A DNA stretch of 64,000 nucleotides, from contig NZ_JACVQF010000223.1 of NCBI RefSeq assembly GCF_014534645.1, positions 248,001 through 312,000 of the forward strand, in the 5' to 3' direction. The number at the start of each line of letters is the position of its first letter. Positions within the stretch are counted from its first letter, which is position 1. Made by a program: the position numbers and the translations under genes. The stretch is from Streptomyces griseicoloratus. Lineage in GTDB: Bacteria; Actinomycetota; Actinomycetes; Streptomycetales; Streptomycetaceae. Shown piece by piece: positions 1-8,227 of the stretch. Below the pieces are notes generated by a model. It had not been told where the DNA came from. It saw nothing but the letters and a program-made list of their open reading frames with translations, and made no database searches.

Positions 1-942
1 GGCGACCCCGGCTCCGGTACCGACCCCGCGCCGGGGACGGCCGCCGCCGCGTGGGACGCCGTCGTACTCGCCGGCGGCGCCGCACGCCGGCTCGGCGGCG
101 CGGACAAGCCCGGCGTGCGCGTGGGCGGCCGCGCGCTGCTCGACCGGGTGCTCGCCGCCTGCGCCGGAGCACGGACCACCGTCGTCGTCGCCGACCCCCG
201 GCCCACCGCGCGGCCGGTGACCTGGGCGCGCGAGGACCCGCCCGGCGGCGGACCGCTCGCCGCGCTCGCCGCCGGCCTGCGGCACACCACGGCGGAGCAC
301 GTCGTGGTGGTCTCCGCCGACCTGCCGTTCCTCGACGCGCGGACCGTCGAGCGGCTGCTGTCGGCCCTGGTCGCGGAGGCCGCCGAGGGCGCGCTGCTCA
401 TCGACGCCGAGGGCCGCGACCAGCCCCTCGTCGCCGCCTACCGTGCCTCCGCGGTCCGCCGCGAACTGGCCGCGCTCACCGGTGACCGCGCGGGCCCGGC
501 CGGCCTGCCCCTGCGTCGCCTGACCGCCGGTCTCCGTCTCACCCGCGTCCACGGTCCCGTCGCGGCCTTCGACTGCGACACCTGGGACGACATCGCCACG
601 GCAAGGGCACGCATCAGGGAGCATGGGCACGTGTTGGATGAATGGATTTCCGCAGCCAAGGACGAGCTGGGCATCGACCTCGACGTCGACACCGGCGTCC
701 TGCTCGACCTCGCCCGTGACGCCGCCCACGGCGTGGCCAGGCCGGCCGCCCCGCTGACCACCTTCCTCGTCGGCTACGCGGCCGCGCGCGCCGGAGGAGG
801 CCCCGAGGCCGTCGCCGAGGCCGCCCGCAAGGCCGCGGCCCTCGCCCAGCGCTGGGCGGAGGAGGCCACCGCCACCCCCGCCGAGGCAAGGCCCGACGTG
901 GCACCCGACGCCACCCCGGACACCCGCCCGGACGCCGGATGA
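1..942 (+). CDS. MobA-like molybdenum cofactor nucleotidyltransferase fused to a DUF6457-type domain (5' truncated)
   Basis: The frame is open from the first base and no ATG, GTG or TTG lies in frame before the nucleotide-binding loop, so the start lies outside the window. Visible residues 23-37 read LAGGAARRLGGADKP, the glycine-rich loop plus Asp-Lys of NTP_transf_3 / MobA proteins, which transfer GMP (or CMP) to molybdopterin. From about residue 210 a separate helical domain begins (DEWISAAKDELGIDLD), which I recognise from memory as the actinobacterial DUF6457 domain. The TGA stop overlaps the next start by ATGA, so translation is probably coupled to moeA, supporting a cofactor role. The nucleotide donor (GTP or CTP) cannot be decided from the sequence. 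Confidence 0.82.
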   Translation, partial: GDPGSGTDPAPGTAAAAWDAVVLAGGAARRLGGADKPGVRVGGRALLDRVLAACAGARTTVVVADPRPTARPVTWAREDPPGGGPLAALAAGLRHTTAEHVVVVSADLPFLDARTVERLLSALVAEAAEGALLIDAEGRDQPLVAAYRASAVRRELAALTGDRAGPAGLPLRRLTAGLRLTRVHGPVAAFDCDTWDDIATARARIREHGHVLDEWISAAKDELGIDLDVDTGVLLDLARDAAHGVARPAAPLTTFLVGYAAARAGGGPEAVAEAARKAAALAQRWAEEATATPAEARPDVAPDATPDTRPDAG

Positions 943-2318
943 CCGCCCCCGGCGCCCGGACCGACGAGGAAGCGGAAGACCTCGACGTCGAGGAGGTGCT
1001 CGCCCTCGTGAAGGAGAACCCCGGAGCTCCCCCCGGCGGCCCTGTGCCCGCGCACGCCCCGCACCACGGTCACCAGGGCACTTCCCACCGGCCGGCGGAG
1101 CACCGCCACCGCGCCACACCCTGGCCCGAGGCCCGGACGACCGCCGAGCGCGCCGCCCGGAGCGGGAGCCGCGGCGCCCGCAGGGCGCCGGTCTCCGTGC
1201 CCCTCGACGCGGCCCTCGGCCTCACCCTCGCCGCGCCCCTGACCGCCCTCACCGACCTGCCCTCCTTCGACACCTCCGCGATGGACGGCTGGGCGGTCGC
1301 CGGCCCCGGACCCTGGAGCGTGCGGGCCGAAGGCGCCCTGGCCGGACACGCGGAGCAGGAACCGCTCACCGACGGCGAGGCCGTCCGCATCGCCACCGGT
1401 GCCCGTGTCCCCCCGGACACCACCGCCGTGCTCCGCACCGAGCACGGCCGCAGCGACGACAAGGACCGTCTGCACGCGACCGGAGAGGTCGTGCACGGCC
1501 AGGACATCCGTCCGCGCGGCCAGGAGTGCCGCACGGGCGACCAGCTCCTGCCCGTCGGCACCCTCGTGACCCCGGCGGTCATCGGGCTCGCCGCGGCCGC
1601 CGGGTACGACGCCCTCACCGCTGTCCCCCGCCCCCGCGTCGACGTCCTCGTCCTCGGCGACGAACTGCTCACCGAGGGCCTGCCGCACGACGGCCTCATC
1701 CGCGACGCGCTCGGCCCCATGCTGCCGCCCTGGCTGCGGGCACTGGGCGCCGAGGTCACCGCGGTCCGCCGGATCGGCGACGACGCCGAGGCACTGCACC
1801 GCGCGGTCACGACGTCCGACGCCGACGTCCTCGTCACCACCGGCGGCACCGCGGCGGGCCCGGTCGACCATGTCCACCCCACCCTGCGGCGCATCGGCGC
1901 CGAACTGCTCGTGGACGGCGTCAAGGTCCGCCCGGGCCACCCCATGCTGCTGGCCCGCATCTCGGAGCGCCGGTTCCTCGTCGGTCTGCCGGGCAACCCC
2001 CTCGCCGCCGTCTCCGGGCTGCTCACGCTCGCCGAGCCGCTGCTGCGCGTCCTCGCGGCCCGTCCGGCACCGGACCCGTACGCGCTGCCGCTGCGGGACG
2101 GGGTGCACGGACACCCGTACGACACCCGGCTCGTCCCCGTCGTCCTGCGCGGCGACGAGGCCGTGCCGCTGCACTACAACGGTCCGGCCATGCTGCGCGG
2201 CATCGCGGCGGCCGACGCCCTGGCCGTCGTACCCCCGGGCGGCGCACGGCCGGGGCGGGAGACGGAACTTCTCGACCTGCCCTGGGCCGCCGGCGGAATC
2301 GGAGTGTGTTTCACGTGA
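939..2318 (+). CDS. moeA: Molybdopterin molybdenumtransferase MoeA
   Basis: Inserts molybdate into adenylylated molybdopterin to make active molybdenum cofactor in the cytoplasm. About 459 residues, close to family length. The MoeA N-domain signature FDTSAMDGWAV (near residue 110) and the molybdopterin-binding segments LVTTGGTAAGPVDHVHPTL (near residue 295) and VGLPGNPLAAVSG (near residue 350) are intact. The N-terminus carries an unusual His-rich stretch (about residues 37-58) before the conserved PWPEAR start of the domain. It overlaps the upstream MobA-like gene by ATGA and the downstream channel gene by GTGA, giving three tightly packed genes. Its last codons and stop lie inside a perfect parS site. 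Confidence 0.93.
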   Translation: MTAPGARTDEEAEDLDVEEVLALVKENPGAPPGGPVPAHAPHHGHQGTSHRPAEHRHRATPWPEARTTAERAARSGSRGARRAPVSVPLDAALGLTLAAPLTALTDLPSFDTSAMDGWAVAGPGPWSVRAEGALAGHAEQEPLTDGEAVRIATGARVPPDTTAVLRTEHGRSDDKDRLHATGEVVHGQDIRPRGQECRTGDQLLPVGTLVTPAVIGLAAAAGYDALTAVPRPRVDVLVLGDELLTEGLPHDGLIRDALGPMLPPWLRALGAEVTAVRRIGDDAEALHRAVTTSDADVLVTTGGTAAGPVDHVHPTLRRIGAELLVDGVKVRPGHPMLLARISERRFLVGLPGNPLAAVSGLLTLAEPLLRVLAARPAPDPYALPLRDGVHGHPYDTRLVPVVLRGDEAVPLHYNGPAMLRGIAAADALAVVPPGGARPGRETELLDLPWAAGGIGVCFT

Positions 2319-2321
2319 AAC
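2308..2321. promoter_or_regulatory. parS: parS centromere site (ParB binding), overlapping the moeA stop and channel start
   Basis: The palindrome GTTTCACGTGAAAC is a perfect match to the 14-bp Streptomyces parS consensus bound by ParB. The moeA TGA (2316-2318) and the GTG start of the channel (2315-2317) both fall inside it, so the site is coding on both sides. parS sites cluster around oriC in Streptomyces, which places this window in the chromosome core. ParB occupancy here is inferred. Confidence 0.9.
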
Positions 2322-3412
2322 TTCCGGGCCAGGACGCGATCGCCCGCCAGGCGGACGAACACCTTGTGACCCATCGGGTGAAACTCCCGAGAAAGATGGT
2401 GGAGCACCCGATCCGGCAGGTCGGCAAGCGGCTGTCCATGGCCCTCGTGGTGCTCGTGGTCACCGCCTTCATCGTCTATGCCGACCACGAGGGCTACAAC
2501 GACAACTCCGACGGTTCCGTCGACCTGCTCGACTCCTTCTACTACGCGACCGTCACCCTCTCCACCACCGGGTACGGCGACATCACGCCCGTCAGCGACG
2601 CCGCCCGGCTGACCAACATCTTCGTCATCACGCCCCTGCGCGTGCTGTTCCTGATCATCCTGGTCGGCACCACGCTGGAAGCCCTCACCGAGCGCACCCG
2701 GGAGGAATGGCGACTGACCCGCTGGAGGTCCACCTTGCGCGATCACACCGTCGTCGTCGGCTTCGGCACGAAGGGGCGGTCCGCGCTCCAGACCGTCTGC
2801 GCTACCGGGCTGCGCAAGGATCAGGTCGTCGTGGTCGACCCCAGCAGCAAGGCGATCGAGGCCGCGACGGCCGACGGCTTCGCCGGGGTGATAGGCGATG
2901 CCACCCGCAGCGACGTGCTGAAGAGGGCCGAGGTGCAGCGCGCCCGCCAGATCATCATCGCAACCCAGCGCGACGACACGGCCGTTCTCGTGGCCCTGAC
3001 GGCCCGGCAGATAAACCGCGGCGCGAAGATCGTGGCCGCGGTCCGCGAGGAGGAGAACGCGCCGCTGCTGAAACAGTCCGGCGCCGACGCCGTGATCACG
3101 AGCGCCAGCGCCGCGGGCCGCCTGCTCGGTCTGTCCGTGCTCAGCCCCGCCGCCGGCATGGTCATGGAGGACCTGATCCATCAGGGCAGCGGCCTCGATC
3201 TCGTCGAACGGCCGGTCATAAAGGCCGAGGTGGGCAGGAGCCCCCGAGAGACGGACGACCTGGTGGTGAGCGTGCTGCGCGGGCACCGGGTGCTCGGCTA
3301 CGACGATCCCGCCGTCGGCGGACTGGAACTGACGGACCGGCTGATCACGATCGTGCGGGCGACACCGGGCACCAAGGTGGCACCCGACGCCCGCCCGCTG
3401 CTCGGCGACTGA
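2315..3412 (+). CDS. TrkA-N/RCK domain potassium channel family protein
   Basis: A two-transmembrane potassium channel with a cytoplasmic RCK/TrkA domain. Helix one is around residues 40-56 (ALVVLVVTAFIVYADH). The pore loop carries the selectivity filter TTGYGD (about residue 84), followed by a second helix (VLFLIILVGTTLEAL). The RCK Rossmann motif VVVGFGTKGRSAL begins near residue 145 and binds nucleotide or divalent ligands that gate the pore. The GTG at 2315 is preferred because GGAG sits about 10 bases upstream; an in-frame GTG nine bases earlier has no room for a ribosome site. The start overlaps the moeA stop inside parS. The final 18 bases, including the stop, are tandemly duplicated just downstream. 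Confidence 0.88.
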   Translation: MKLPGQDAIARQADEHLVTHRVKLPRKMVEHPIRQVGKRLSMALVVLVVTAFIVYADHEGYNDNSDGSVDLLDSFYYATVTLSTTGYGDITPVSDAARLTNIFVITPLRVLFLIILVGTTLEALTERTREEWRLTRWRSTLRDHTVVVGFGTKGRSALQTVCATGLRKDQVVVVDPSSKAIEAATADGFAGVIGDATRSDVLKRAEVQRARQIIIATQRDDTAVLVALTARQINRGAKIVAAVREEENAPLLKQSGADAVITSASAAGRLLGLSVLSPAAGMVMEDLIHQGSGLDLVERPVIKAEVGRSPRETDDLVVSVLRGHRVLGYDDPAVGGLELTDRLITIVRATPGTKVAPDARPLLGD

Positions 3413-3448
3413 CCGCTGCTCGGCGACTGACCGCGGCCCGGCGACTCA
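3395..3448. repeat. 18-bp tandem repeat across the channel stop codon
   Basis: Two perfect copies of an 18-bp unit ending in CTCGGCGACTGA (3395-3412 and 3413-3430) are followed by a degenerate third (3431-3448). The first copy holds the last five codons and stop of the channel gene. The second repeats them in frame after the stop. A local slippage duplication is the simplest explanation. Confidence 0.85.
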
Positions 3449-3482
3449 CCGGCGGGCCGGTCGGCGACCGGCCGCGACCCGG

Positions 3483-4331
3483 CTACTTGCGGTTGTACAG
3501 CCGCATCGTGACCGGCCCGAAGACCACCAGGAACAGGGCCGCCCAGCCCAGCGTCCAGCCGATCTCGTCGGCCGGCCACTCGCCCGCCATCAGCCCGCGC
3601 ACGGCGGACGCCAGATGCGTGATCGGGCTGTTGTTGACGAACGCCTGCAGCCAGCCCGGCATCGTCCGGGGATCGACGAAGACGTTGGACAGGAAGGTGA
3701 GCGGGAAGATCACCATCATGCTGACGCTCATCACCGACTTCTCGGTGCGCAGCATCAGTCCGAACATCGTCCAGATCCACGAGAAGGCGAACGAGAACAC
3801 CAGCAGCAGCCCGATGCCGACGACGACCCCGGTGAACCCGCCGTCCGGCCGGTAACCGAGGACCAGCCCGACGACGAGCATCACGGCGGACGCGATCGTG
3901 TAGCGCAGGGCGTCGCCGAGCAGGTAACCGACCATGGCCGACGGCCGCCAGATCGGCAGTGACCGGAAGCGGTCGAACACGCCCTTCTCGATGTCGATGT
4001 TCACCGAGACCCCGGTGTACATCGTGATCATCACGACCGACATCACGAGAATGCCGGGCAGCACGAACTGGATGTAGTCGCTCGGCGAACCGGCCAGCGC
4101 ACCGCCGAAGAGGTACGTGAACATCAGCAGGTTCATGATCGGGAAGGCCGTGACGTCGAAGAGCTGCTCCGGCACATGCTTGATCTTGAGGATCGCGCGC
4201 CAGCCGAACGTCAGCGAGGTCGACAGGGAGCTGGGCCGCGGCGGCCGTTCCCTGGCGATCAGAAGGGCGGCCAGGGACTCGGTCCGGACCGGTGCCAGTT
4301 CCTTGCTCTCGGTGCTCGTGGCCGTGCTCAC
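3483..4331 (-). CDS. ABC-2 type (DrrB-like) transport permease
   Basis: About 282 residues with six predicted membrane helices (for example [19 protein letters not shown] and [19 protein letters not shown]), the architecture of DrrB-type permeases that pair with a DrrA-type ATPase to export drugs or lipids. The family motif segment around [20 protein letters not shown] is present. The GTG start overlaps the ATPase stop by GTGA, indicating coupled translation. The start was chosen for that overlap, because upstream in-frame sequence is Arg-rich shadow. The exported substrate is unknown. Confidence 0.9.
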   Translation of the reverse strand: MSTATSTESKELAPVRTESLAALLIARERPPRPSSLSTSLTFGWRAILKIKHVPEQLFDVTAFPIMNLLMFTYLFGGALAGSPSDYIQFVLPGILVMSVVMITMYTGVSVNIDIEKGVFDRFRSLPIWRPSAMVGYLLGDALRYTIASAVMLVVGLVLGYRPDGGFTGVVVGIGLLLVFSFAFSWIWTMFGLMLRTEKSVMSVSMMVIFPLTFLSNVFVDPRTMPGWLQAFVNNSPITHLASAVRGLMAGEWPADEIGWTLGWAALFLVVFGPVTMRLYNRK

Positions 4332-5338
4332 GCCGTCACCTCGTCCTTCGTGTCGTGGCCGGTGTCCTGCCCGGCGTCGTGCCCGGTCAGGGCCAGGAAC
4401 ACCTCGTCGAGGCTGGGCTGTCCCAGCGAGAAGTTGTCGACGGTGATGCCGGTCCGGGCCAGTTCGCCGAGCGCCCGTGCGGCCTGGCCCGCCGCGGTGT
4501 CGCTCGCCGCCGCACCGAGCCGGGCGGTCAGCGCCACCGGGTCGGGTTCCAGTTGCACCTCGGCGACCAGCAGCTCCCGCAGCACCCGCTCGGCCTCCGG
4601 CCGCTGGTCCGCGTCCCGCAGCCGCAGATGGACCGAACCGGCGCCGACGGACGCCTTCAGCTCGCCCTTCGTGCCCTCGGCGATCACCCTGCCCTTGTCG
4701 ATCACGGCGATCCGGGACGCCAGCTGGTCGGCCTCGTCCAGGTACTGCGTGGTCAGCAGGACGGTCGTGCCCTGGGCGACGACCGCGCGCACGATGTCCC
4801 ACACCTGGTTGCGGCTGCGGGGGTCCAGGCCCGTCGTCGGCTCGTCGAGGAAGAGCAGGTCGGGTGTGTTGAGGATGGACGCGGCGATGTCGATGCGCCG
4901 CCGCATGCCGCCGGAGTAGTGCTTGACCTGCTTGGCGGCCGCGTCCGTCAGCCCGAACGCCTCCAGCAGCTGCGCTCCCCGCTCCCGGGCGGCCTTCTTG
5001 CCGTGCCCGAGGAGCCGGCCCAGCAGGACCAGGTTCTCGGTGCCGGTGAGGTCCTCGTCCACGGACGCGTACTGCCCGGTGAGGCTGACGCGGGCGCGCA
5101 CCTCGTCGGCCTCGCGCACGACGTCGTGGCCGAAGACATGGGCCTCGCCGCCGTCCGGCCTGAGCAGCGTGGCGAGCATCTTCACGGTGGTGGTCTTTCC
5201 GGCGCCGTTCGGACCGAGGACGCCGTAGACCGTGCCGGCCGGCACCGCGAGGTCCACACCGTCGACGGCCCGCGTCTCGCCGAACGTCTTCGCCAGGCCC
5301 GCCGTCTCGATCGCGAGACCGGACGTCTGCGTTCTCAT
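4328..5338 (-). CDS. DrrA-like ABC transporter ATP-binding protein
   Basis: A 336-residue ATPase energising the adjacent permease. Walker [10 protein letters not shown] is at residues 42-50, the Q-loop near 89, the signature YSGGM at 141-145, Walker B LLFLDEP at 161-167 and the switch region TTQYLDEAD near 198. The C-terminal ~100 residues match the extra domain (DUF4162-type) of daunorubicin-resistance ATPases. It is the first gene of a two-gene operon. The 172-bp gap to the divergent quinone oxidoreductase must hold both promoters. Exporters of this type occur both as self-resistance genes and as general efflux pumps; no biosynthetic cluster is nearby. Confidence 0.93.
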   Translation of the reverse strand: MRTQTSGLAIETAGLAKTFGETRAVDGVDLAVPAGTVYGVLGPNGAGKTTTVKMLATLLRPDGGEAHVFGHDVVREADEVRARVSLTGQYASVDEDLTGTENLVLLGRLLGHGKKAARERGAQLLEAFGLTDAAAKQVKHYSGGMRRRIDIAASILNTPDLLFLDEPTTGLDPRSRNQVWDIVRAVVAQGTTVLLTTQYLDEADQLASRIAVIDKGRVIAEGTKGELKASVGAGSVHLRLRDADQRPEAERVLRELLVAEVQLEPDPVALTARLGAAASDTAAGQAARALGELARTGITVDNFSLGQPSLDEVFLALTGHDAGQDTGHDTKDEVTA

Positions 5339-5510
5339 GCTTGGTCCTTCCGCGTGCTTGGGGTACGCATGGGGAGACCTTTACCGTCGCGCAAACTCAT
5401 CGGTCACGCACAGGGATTTCCGGCGGATGGGTCCAAAGACGGAGGACCGGTCCGACCGCGGGCGCAGGCAACCCGGCTCCGGCCGGGGCCGGAGGAGTAG
5501 CGTCCCCCTC

Positions 5511-6494
5511 ATGCATGCGATCACGATTTCCGAACCCGGAGGCCCCGAGGCGCTCGTCTGGGCCGAGGTCCCCGATCCGGTGCCCGGCGAGGGCGAGGTC
5601 CTGGTCGAGGTGACGGCCAGCGCCGTCAACCGGGCCGACATCATGCAGCGGCAGGGCTTCTACGACCCGCCGCCCGGCGCGTCCCCGTACCCCGGCCTGG
5701 AGTGCGCCGGGCGCATCGCCGCGCTCGGGCCCGGAGTGTCCGGCTGGGCCGTCGGCGACGAGGTGTGCGCGCTCCTCGCGGGCGGCGGCTACGCCCAGAA
5801 GGTCGCCGTCCCGTCCGGTCAGCTGCTGCCGGTGCCCGAGGGCGTCGGCCTGAAGCAGGCGGCGGCGCTGCCCGAGGTGGTCTGCACGGTCTGGTCGAAC
5901 GTCTTCATGGTCGCCCACCTCCGTCCCGGCGAGACGCTGCTGGTGCACGGCGGCTCCAGCGGCATCGGCACCATGGCGATCCAGCTCGCCAAGGCCGTCG
6001 GCGCGAAGGTCGCCGTCACGGCGGGCACCAAGGAGAAGCTGGAGCGCTGCGCCGAGCTGGGCGCCGACATCCTGATCAACTACCGGGAGCAGGACTTCGT
6101 CGCCGAGATCAAGGAGGCCACGGGCGGCGCCGGTGCCGACGTCATCCTGGACAACATGGGCGCCAAGTACCTGGACCGCAACGTCCAGGCCCTGGCCGTC
6201 AACGGACGGCTGGCGATCATCGGGATGCAGGGCGGCAGGAAGGGCGAGCTGAACATCGGCACGCTCCTCGCCAAGCGCGCCGCCGTCAGCGCGACCTCGC
6301 TGCGTGCCCGCCCCCTGGAGGAGAAGGCGGCCATCGTGGCGGCGGTGCGCGAACACGTCTGGCCGCTGGTCGCCGCGGGCCACGTCCGCCCGATCGTCGA
6401 CCGCGAGCTGCCGATGAGCGAGGCGCCCGCCGCCCACCGGGTCGTGGAGGAGAGCGGCCACATCGGCAAGGTGCTGCTGACCACGGCCTCCTGA
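5511..6494 (+). CDS. Zinc-independent NAD(P)H quinone oxidoreductase (MDR superfamily)
   Basis: A 327-residue member of the quinone oxidoreductase / zeta-crystallin branch of medium-chain dehydrogenases. It would use NADPH to reduce quinones or activated alkenes in the cytosol. The nucleotide-binding motif HGGSSGIGTMAIQLAKAVG is near residue 143, and the N-terminal GroES-like fold contains RADIMQRQGFYDPPPG. Catalytic-zinc cysteines are absent, as usual for this branch. The ATG follows a GGAGGAG ribosome site about 13 bases upstream. Imperfect 20-bp tandem copies of the last codons and stop continue past its end. Confidence 0.9.
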   Translation: MHAITISEPGGPEALVWAEVPDPVPGEGEVLVEVTASAVNRADIMQRQGFYDPPPGASPYPGLECAGRIAALGPGVSGWAVGDEVCALLAGGGYAQKVAVPSGQLLPVPEGVGLKQAAALPEVVCTVWSNVFMVAHLRPGETLLVHGGSSGIGTMAIQLAKAVGAKVAVTAGTKEKLERCAELGADILINYREQDFVAEIKEATGGAGADVILDNMGAKYLDRNVQALAVNGRLAIIGMQGGRKGELNIGTLLAKRAAVSATSLRARPLEEKAAIVAAVREHVWPLVAAGHVRPIVDRELPMSEAPAAHRVVEESGHIGKVLLTTAS

Positions 6495-6550
6495 GAGCTG
6501 ACCACGGCTCCTGGGAGCCGACAACGGTCCTGAGAGCCGAACACGCCGCC
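6476..6550. repeat. Degenerate ~20-bp tandem repeat across the quinone oxidoreductase stop
   Basis: Units starting GCTGACCACGG, GCTGACCACGG, GCCGACAACGG and GCCGAACACG follow each other at 19-21 bp spacing. The first contains the gene's last codons and TGA. The array ends where the next gene (opposite strand) stops. Confidence 0.7.
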
Positions 6551-7365
6551 TAGCCGCGCCGGAGCCGCAGGCCCACGAAGGCCAGGGCCAGGCCGAGGCC
6601 CATGACGACCAGCCCGGTGCCCAGCGGCAGGAGCCGCATGACGGGCTCGGCGGCCGGCTCGGCGCCCGTGCCGGTCTGCGGTTCCTGCCGTGTCGGGACC
6701 GCGGAGGACACGAGGGTGGGCTCCCCGGGCTTCCCCGGCGACATGACGGGATGGAGGCCGTCGGAGAAGCCCACACCGCCGTCGGCGCCGGTGTCACCGG
6801 AGTTTCGGTCCGGGCTCTCCTCCGCGTCCCACGGCTCCAGCCGCCCCGGCCGCTCGCGTCCCTCGCCCGGCAGGCTGCCCGCCCGGGACGGCTCGTCGCC
6901 CGGCGCGGAGTCGGCGGTGAACGCGGACGAGACGGGCGAAGCGGAAGGAGACGGCGGCGTGGCGGACTTGGAGCGTGCCGTACTGCCCGCCGGACCGGAC
7001 GTCGGGCGGGAGGCGTGGGTGGACGCGGCCGGGGAGGCGGAGCCGGTCTCCCTGCCGTCCCTGCCGCCCGTGCCCTCCATGCTGCCCGTGCCGCCCGTGC
7101 CGTCCCTGCCCCCCGCGCTGTCCCTGCCGCCCGTGCCGTCCCTGCCGCCCGTGCTGCCCGTGCTGCCCGTGCCGTCCGGATCCTCATGAGCCGTTCCCGA
7201 GGCCGCGGCGGAGGCCGACGCCGAGGGGGACGGGGACGCCACGGCGGCCGGAGGGACGAGCCCGGCACCGTGCGCCGCCCCGACCGCGCACGGCATCGCC
7301 ACCGCGCCCATCCCCAGGGCCCCCGCCAGTCCCGTCGTCCGCAGTGCGCGCAGCCATGGAGTCAC
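6550..7365 (-). CDS. Secreted low-complexity protein with C-terminal membrane anchor
   Basis: Function not recognised. About 271 residues: an N-terminal signal-like segment (basic RALRTTG, then [19 protein letters not shown]), a long Ser/Pro/Gly/Thr/Asp-rich region with GGRDGTG-type repeats (about residues 65-115), and a C-terminal helix ([19 protein letters not shown]) followed by basic RLRRG. The layout suggests an extracytoplasmic stalk held in the membrane. The sequence before the helix, LPLGTG, resembles but does not match LPxTG or LAxTG sortase motifs. The GTG start follows GAGGAGGGG about nine bases upstream; further upstream no start codon lies in frame until sequence overlapping bpa. 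The DNA of the repeat region is itself a degenerate 9/18-bp repeat. Confidence 0.6.
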   Translation of the reverse strand: MTPWLRALRTTGLAGALGMGAVAMPCAVGAAHGAGLVPPAAVASPSPSASASAAASGTAHEDPDGTGSTGSTGGRDGTGGRDSAGGRDGTGGTGSMEGTGGRDGRETGSASPAASTHASRPTSGPAGSTARSKSATPPSPSASPVSSAFTADSAPGDEPSRAGSLPGEGRERPGRLEPWDAEESPDRNSGDTGADGGVGFSDGLHPVMSPGKPGEPTLVSSAVPTRQEPQTGTGAEPAAEPVMRLLPLGTGLVVMGLGLALAFVGLRLRRG

Positions 7366-7522
7366 GTCGGTGGCCCCCTCCTCGTACCGGTCGGCGAGAT
7401 CGACGGCACAAGCCTCACATTCACTGACTATTCCGGCATTCCGTGTTCCGCCGTACGCGGGGCGCCGGCCTTCCTCGGGGGCACCACCCGGGCTAGGCGC
7501 GGCCGTGCGAGAGAATGGCGGC

Positions 7523-8062
7523 ATGGAGAAGCCGAGGAACGACAGGTCACCGGAGAACCCCCAGATCCTGGTCGTCGGCCAGGACGGAATGGCGCTCAGC
7601 GGAGGCGGAGGAGACGAGGACTCCCGGGAGGTCCCGGTGACCGAGCAGGTGGAGCAGCCTGCCAAGGTCATGCGGATCGGCAGCATGATCAAGCAGCTGC
7701 TGGAGGAGGTGCGCGTCGCTCCCCTGGACGAGGCCAGCCGAGCCAGGCTCAAGGAGATCCACGCCAGTTCGGTGAAGGAACTGGAGGACGGCCTGGCACC
7801 GGAGCTGGTCGAGGAGCTGGAGCGGCTCTCCCTCCCCTTCACGGACGACGCGACCCCCACCGACGCCGAGCTGCGCATCGCGCAGGCCCAGCTGGTCGGC
7901 TGGCTGGAGGGCCTGTTCCACGGCATCCAGACCACGCTGTTCGCCCAGCAGATGGCGGCGCGGGCCCAGCTGGAGCAGATGCGCCGTGCCCTGCCGCCGG
8001 GCGTGGGCCACGACGGCGAGGAGGGCCACAAGGGCGGCCGCTCGGGCGGGCCGTACCTGTAA
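7523..8062 (+). CDS. bpa: Bacterial proteasome activator Bpa/PafE
   Basis: A 179-residue protein of the bacterial proteasome activator family, which forms a dodecameric ring that opens the 20S proteasome gate without ATP to degrade unfolded proteins. The conserved helical core runs from MRIGSMIKQLLEEVRVAPLD (about residue 52) to AQQMAARAQLEQMRRALPPG. The extreme C-terminus GGPYL is the docking tail, comparable to the GQYL tail of the mycobacterial protein. The disordered N-terminus (EKPRNDRSPENPQ) is usual. The ATG fits family length. The proteasome genes themselves are not in the window. Confidence 0.9.
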   Translation: MEKPRNDRSPENPQILVVGQDGMALSGGGGDEDSREVPVTEQVEQPAKVMRIGSMIKQLLEEVRVAPLDEASRARLKEIHASSVKELEDGLAPELVEELERLSLPFTDDATPTDAELRIAQAQLVGWLEGLFHGIQTTLFAQQMAARAQLEQMRRALPPGVGHDGEEGHKGGRSGGPYL

Positions 8063-8082
8063 ACCACTGCGTTGGGTGAAAG

Positions 8083-8110
8083 GGCCCGGCACCCTTCGGA
8101 GTGCCGGGCC
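8083..8110 (+). terminator. Terminator after bpa
   Basis: A 10-bp perfect stem (GGCCCGGCAC / GTGCCGGGCC) is topped by a C-G-closed TTCG tetraloop, 20 bases after the bpa stop. It shares a 20-base sequence with the terminator at 20288. Confidence 0.8.
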
Positions 8111-8227
8111 TCGGCGTGTCGATGTCCGAACGCGCCGAACGGCTGATCACTGGCGGAGCCTGAGCGGAGGTCCGGGCGGCCCTGCTTCGCCGGTGTGGGC
8201 GACGGGCGCCGCCCGCACCGGCGACGG

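Noticed and set aside
3483-5338. Part of an antibiotic biosynthetic cluster
   Set aside because: DrrAB-like exporters often sit in such clusters, but neighbours are a potassium channel and a quinone oxidoreductase, with no biosynthetic enzymes in the window.
6550-6640. LPxTG sortase substrate
   Set aside because: The sequence before the anchor is LPLGTG, which has an extra residue and fits neither LPxTG nor the LAxTG of Streptomyces class E sortases.
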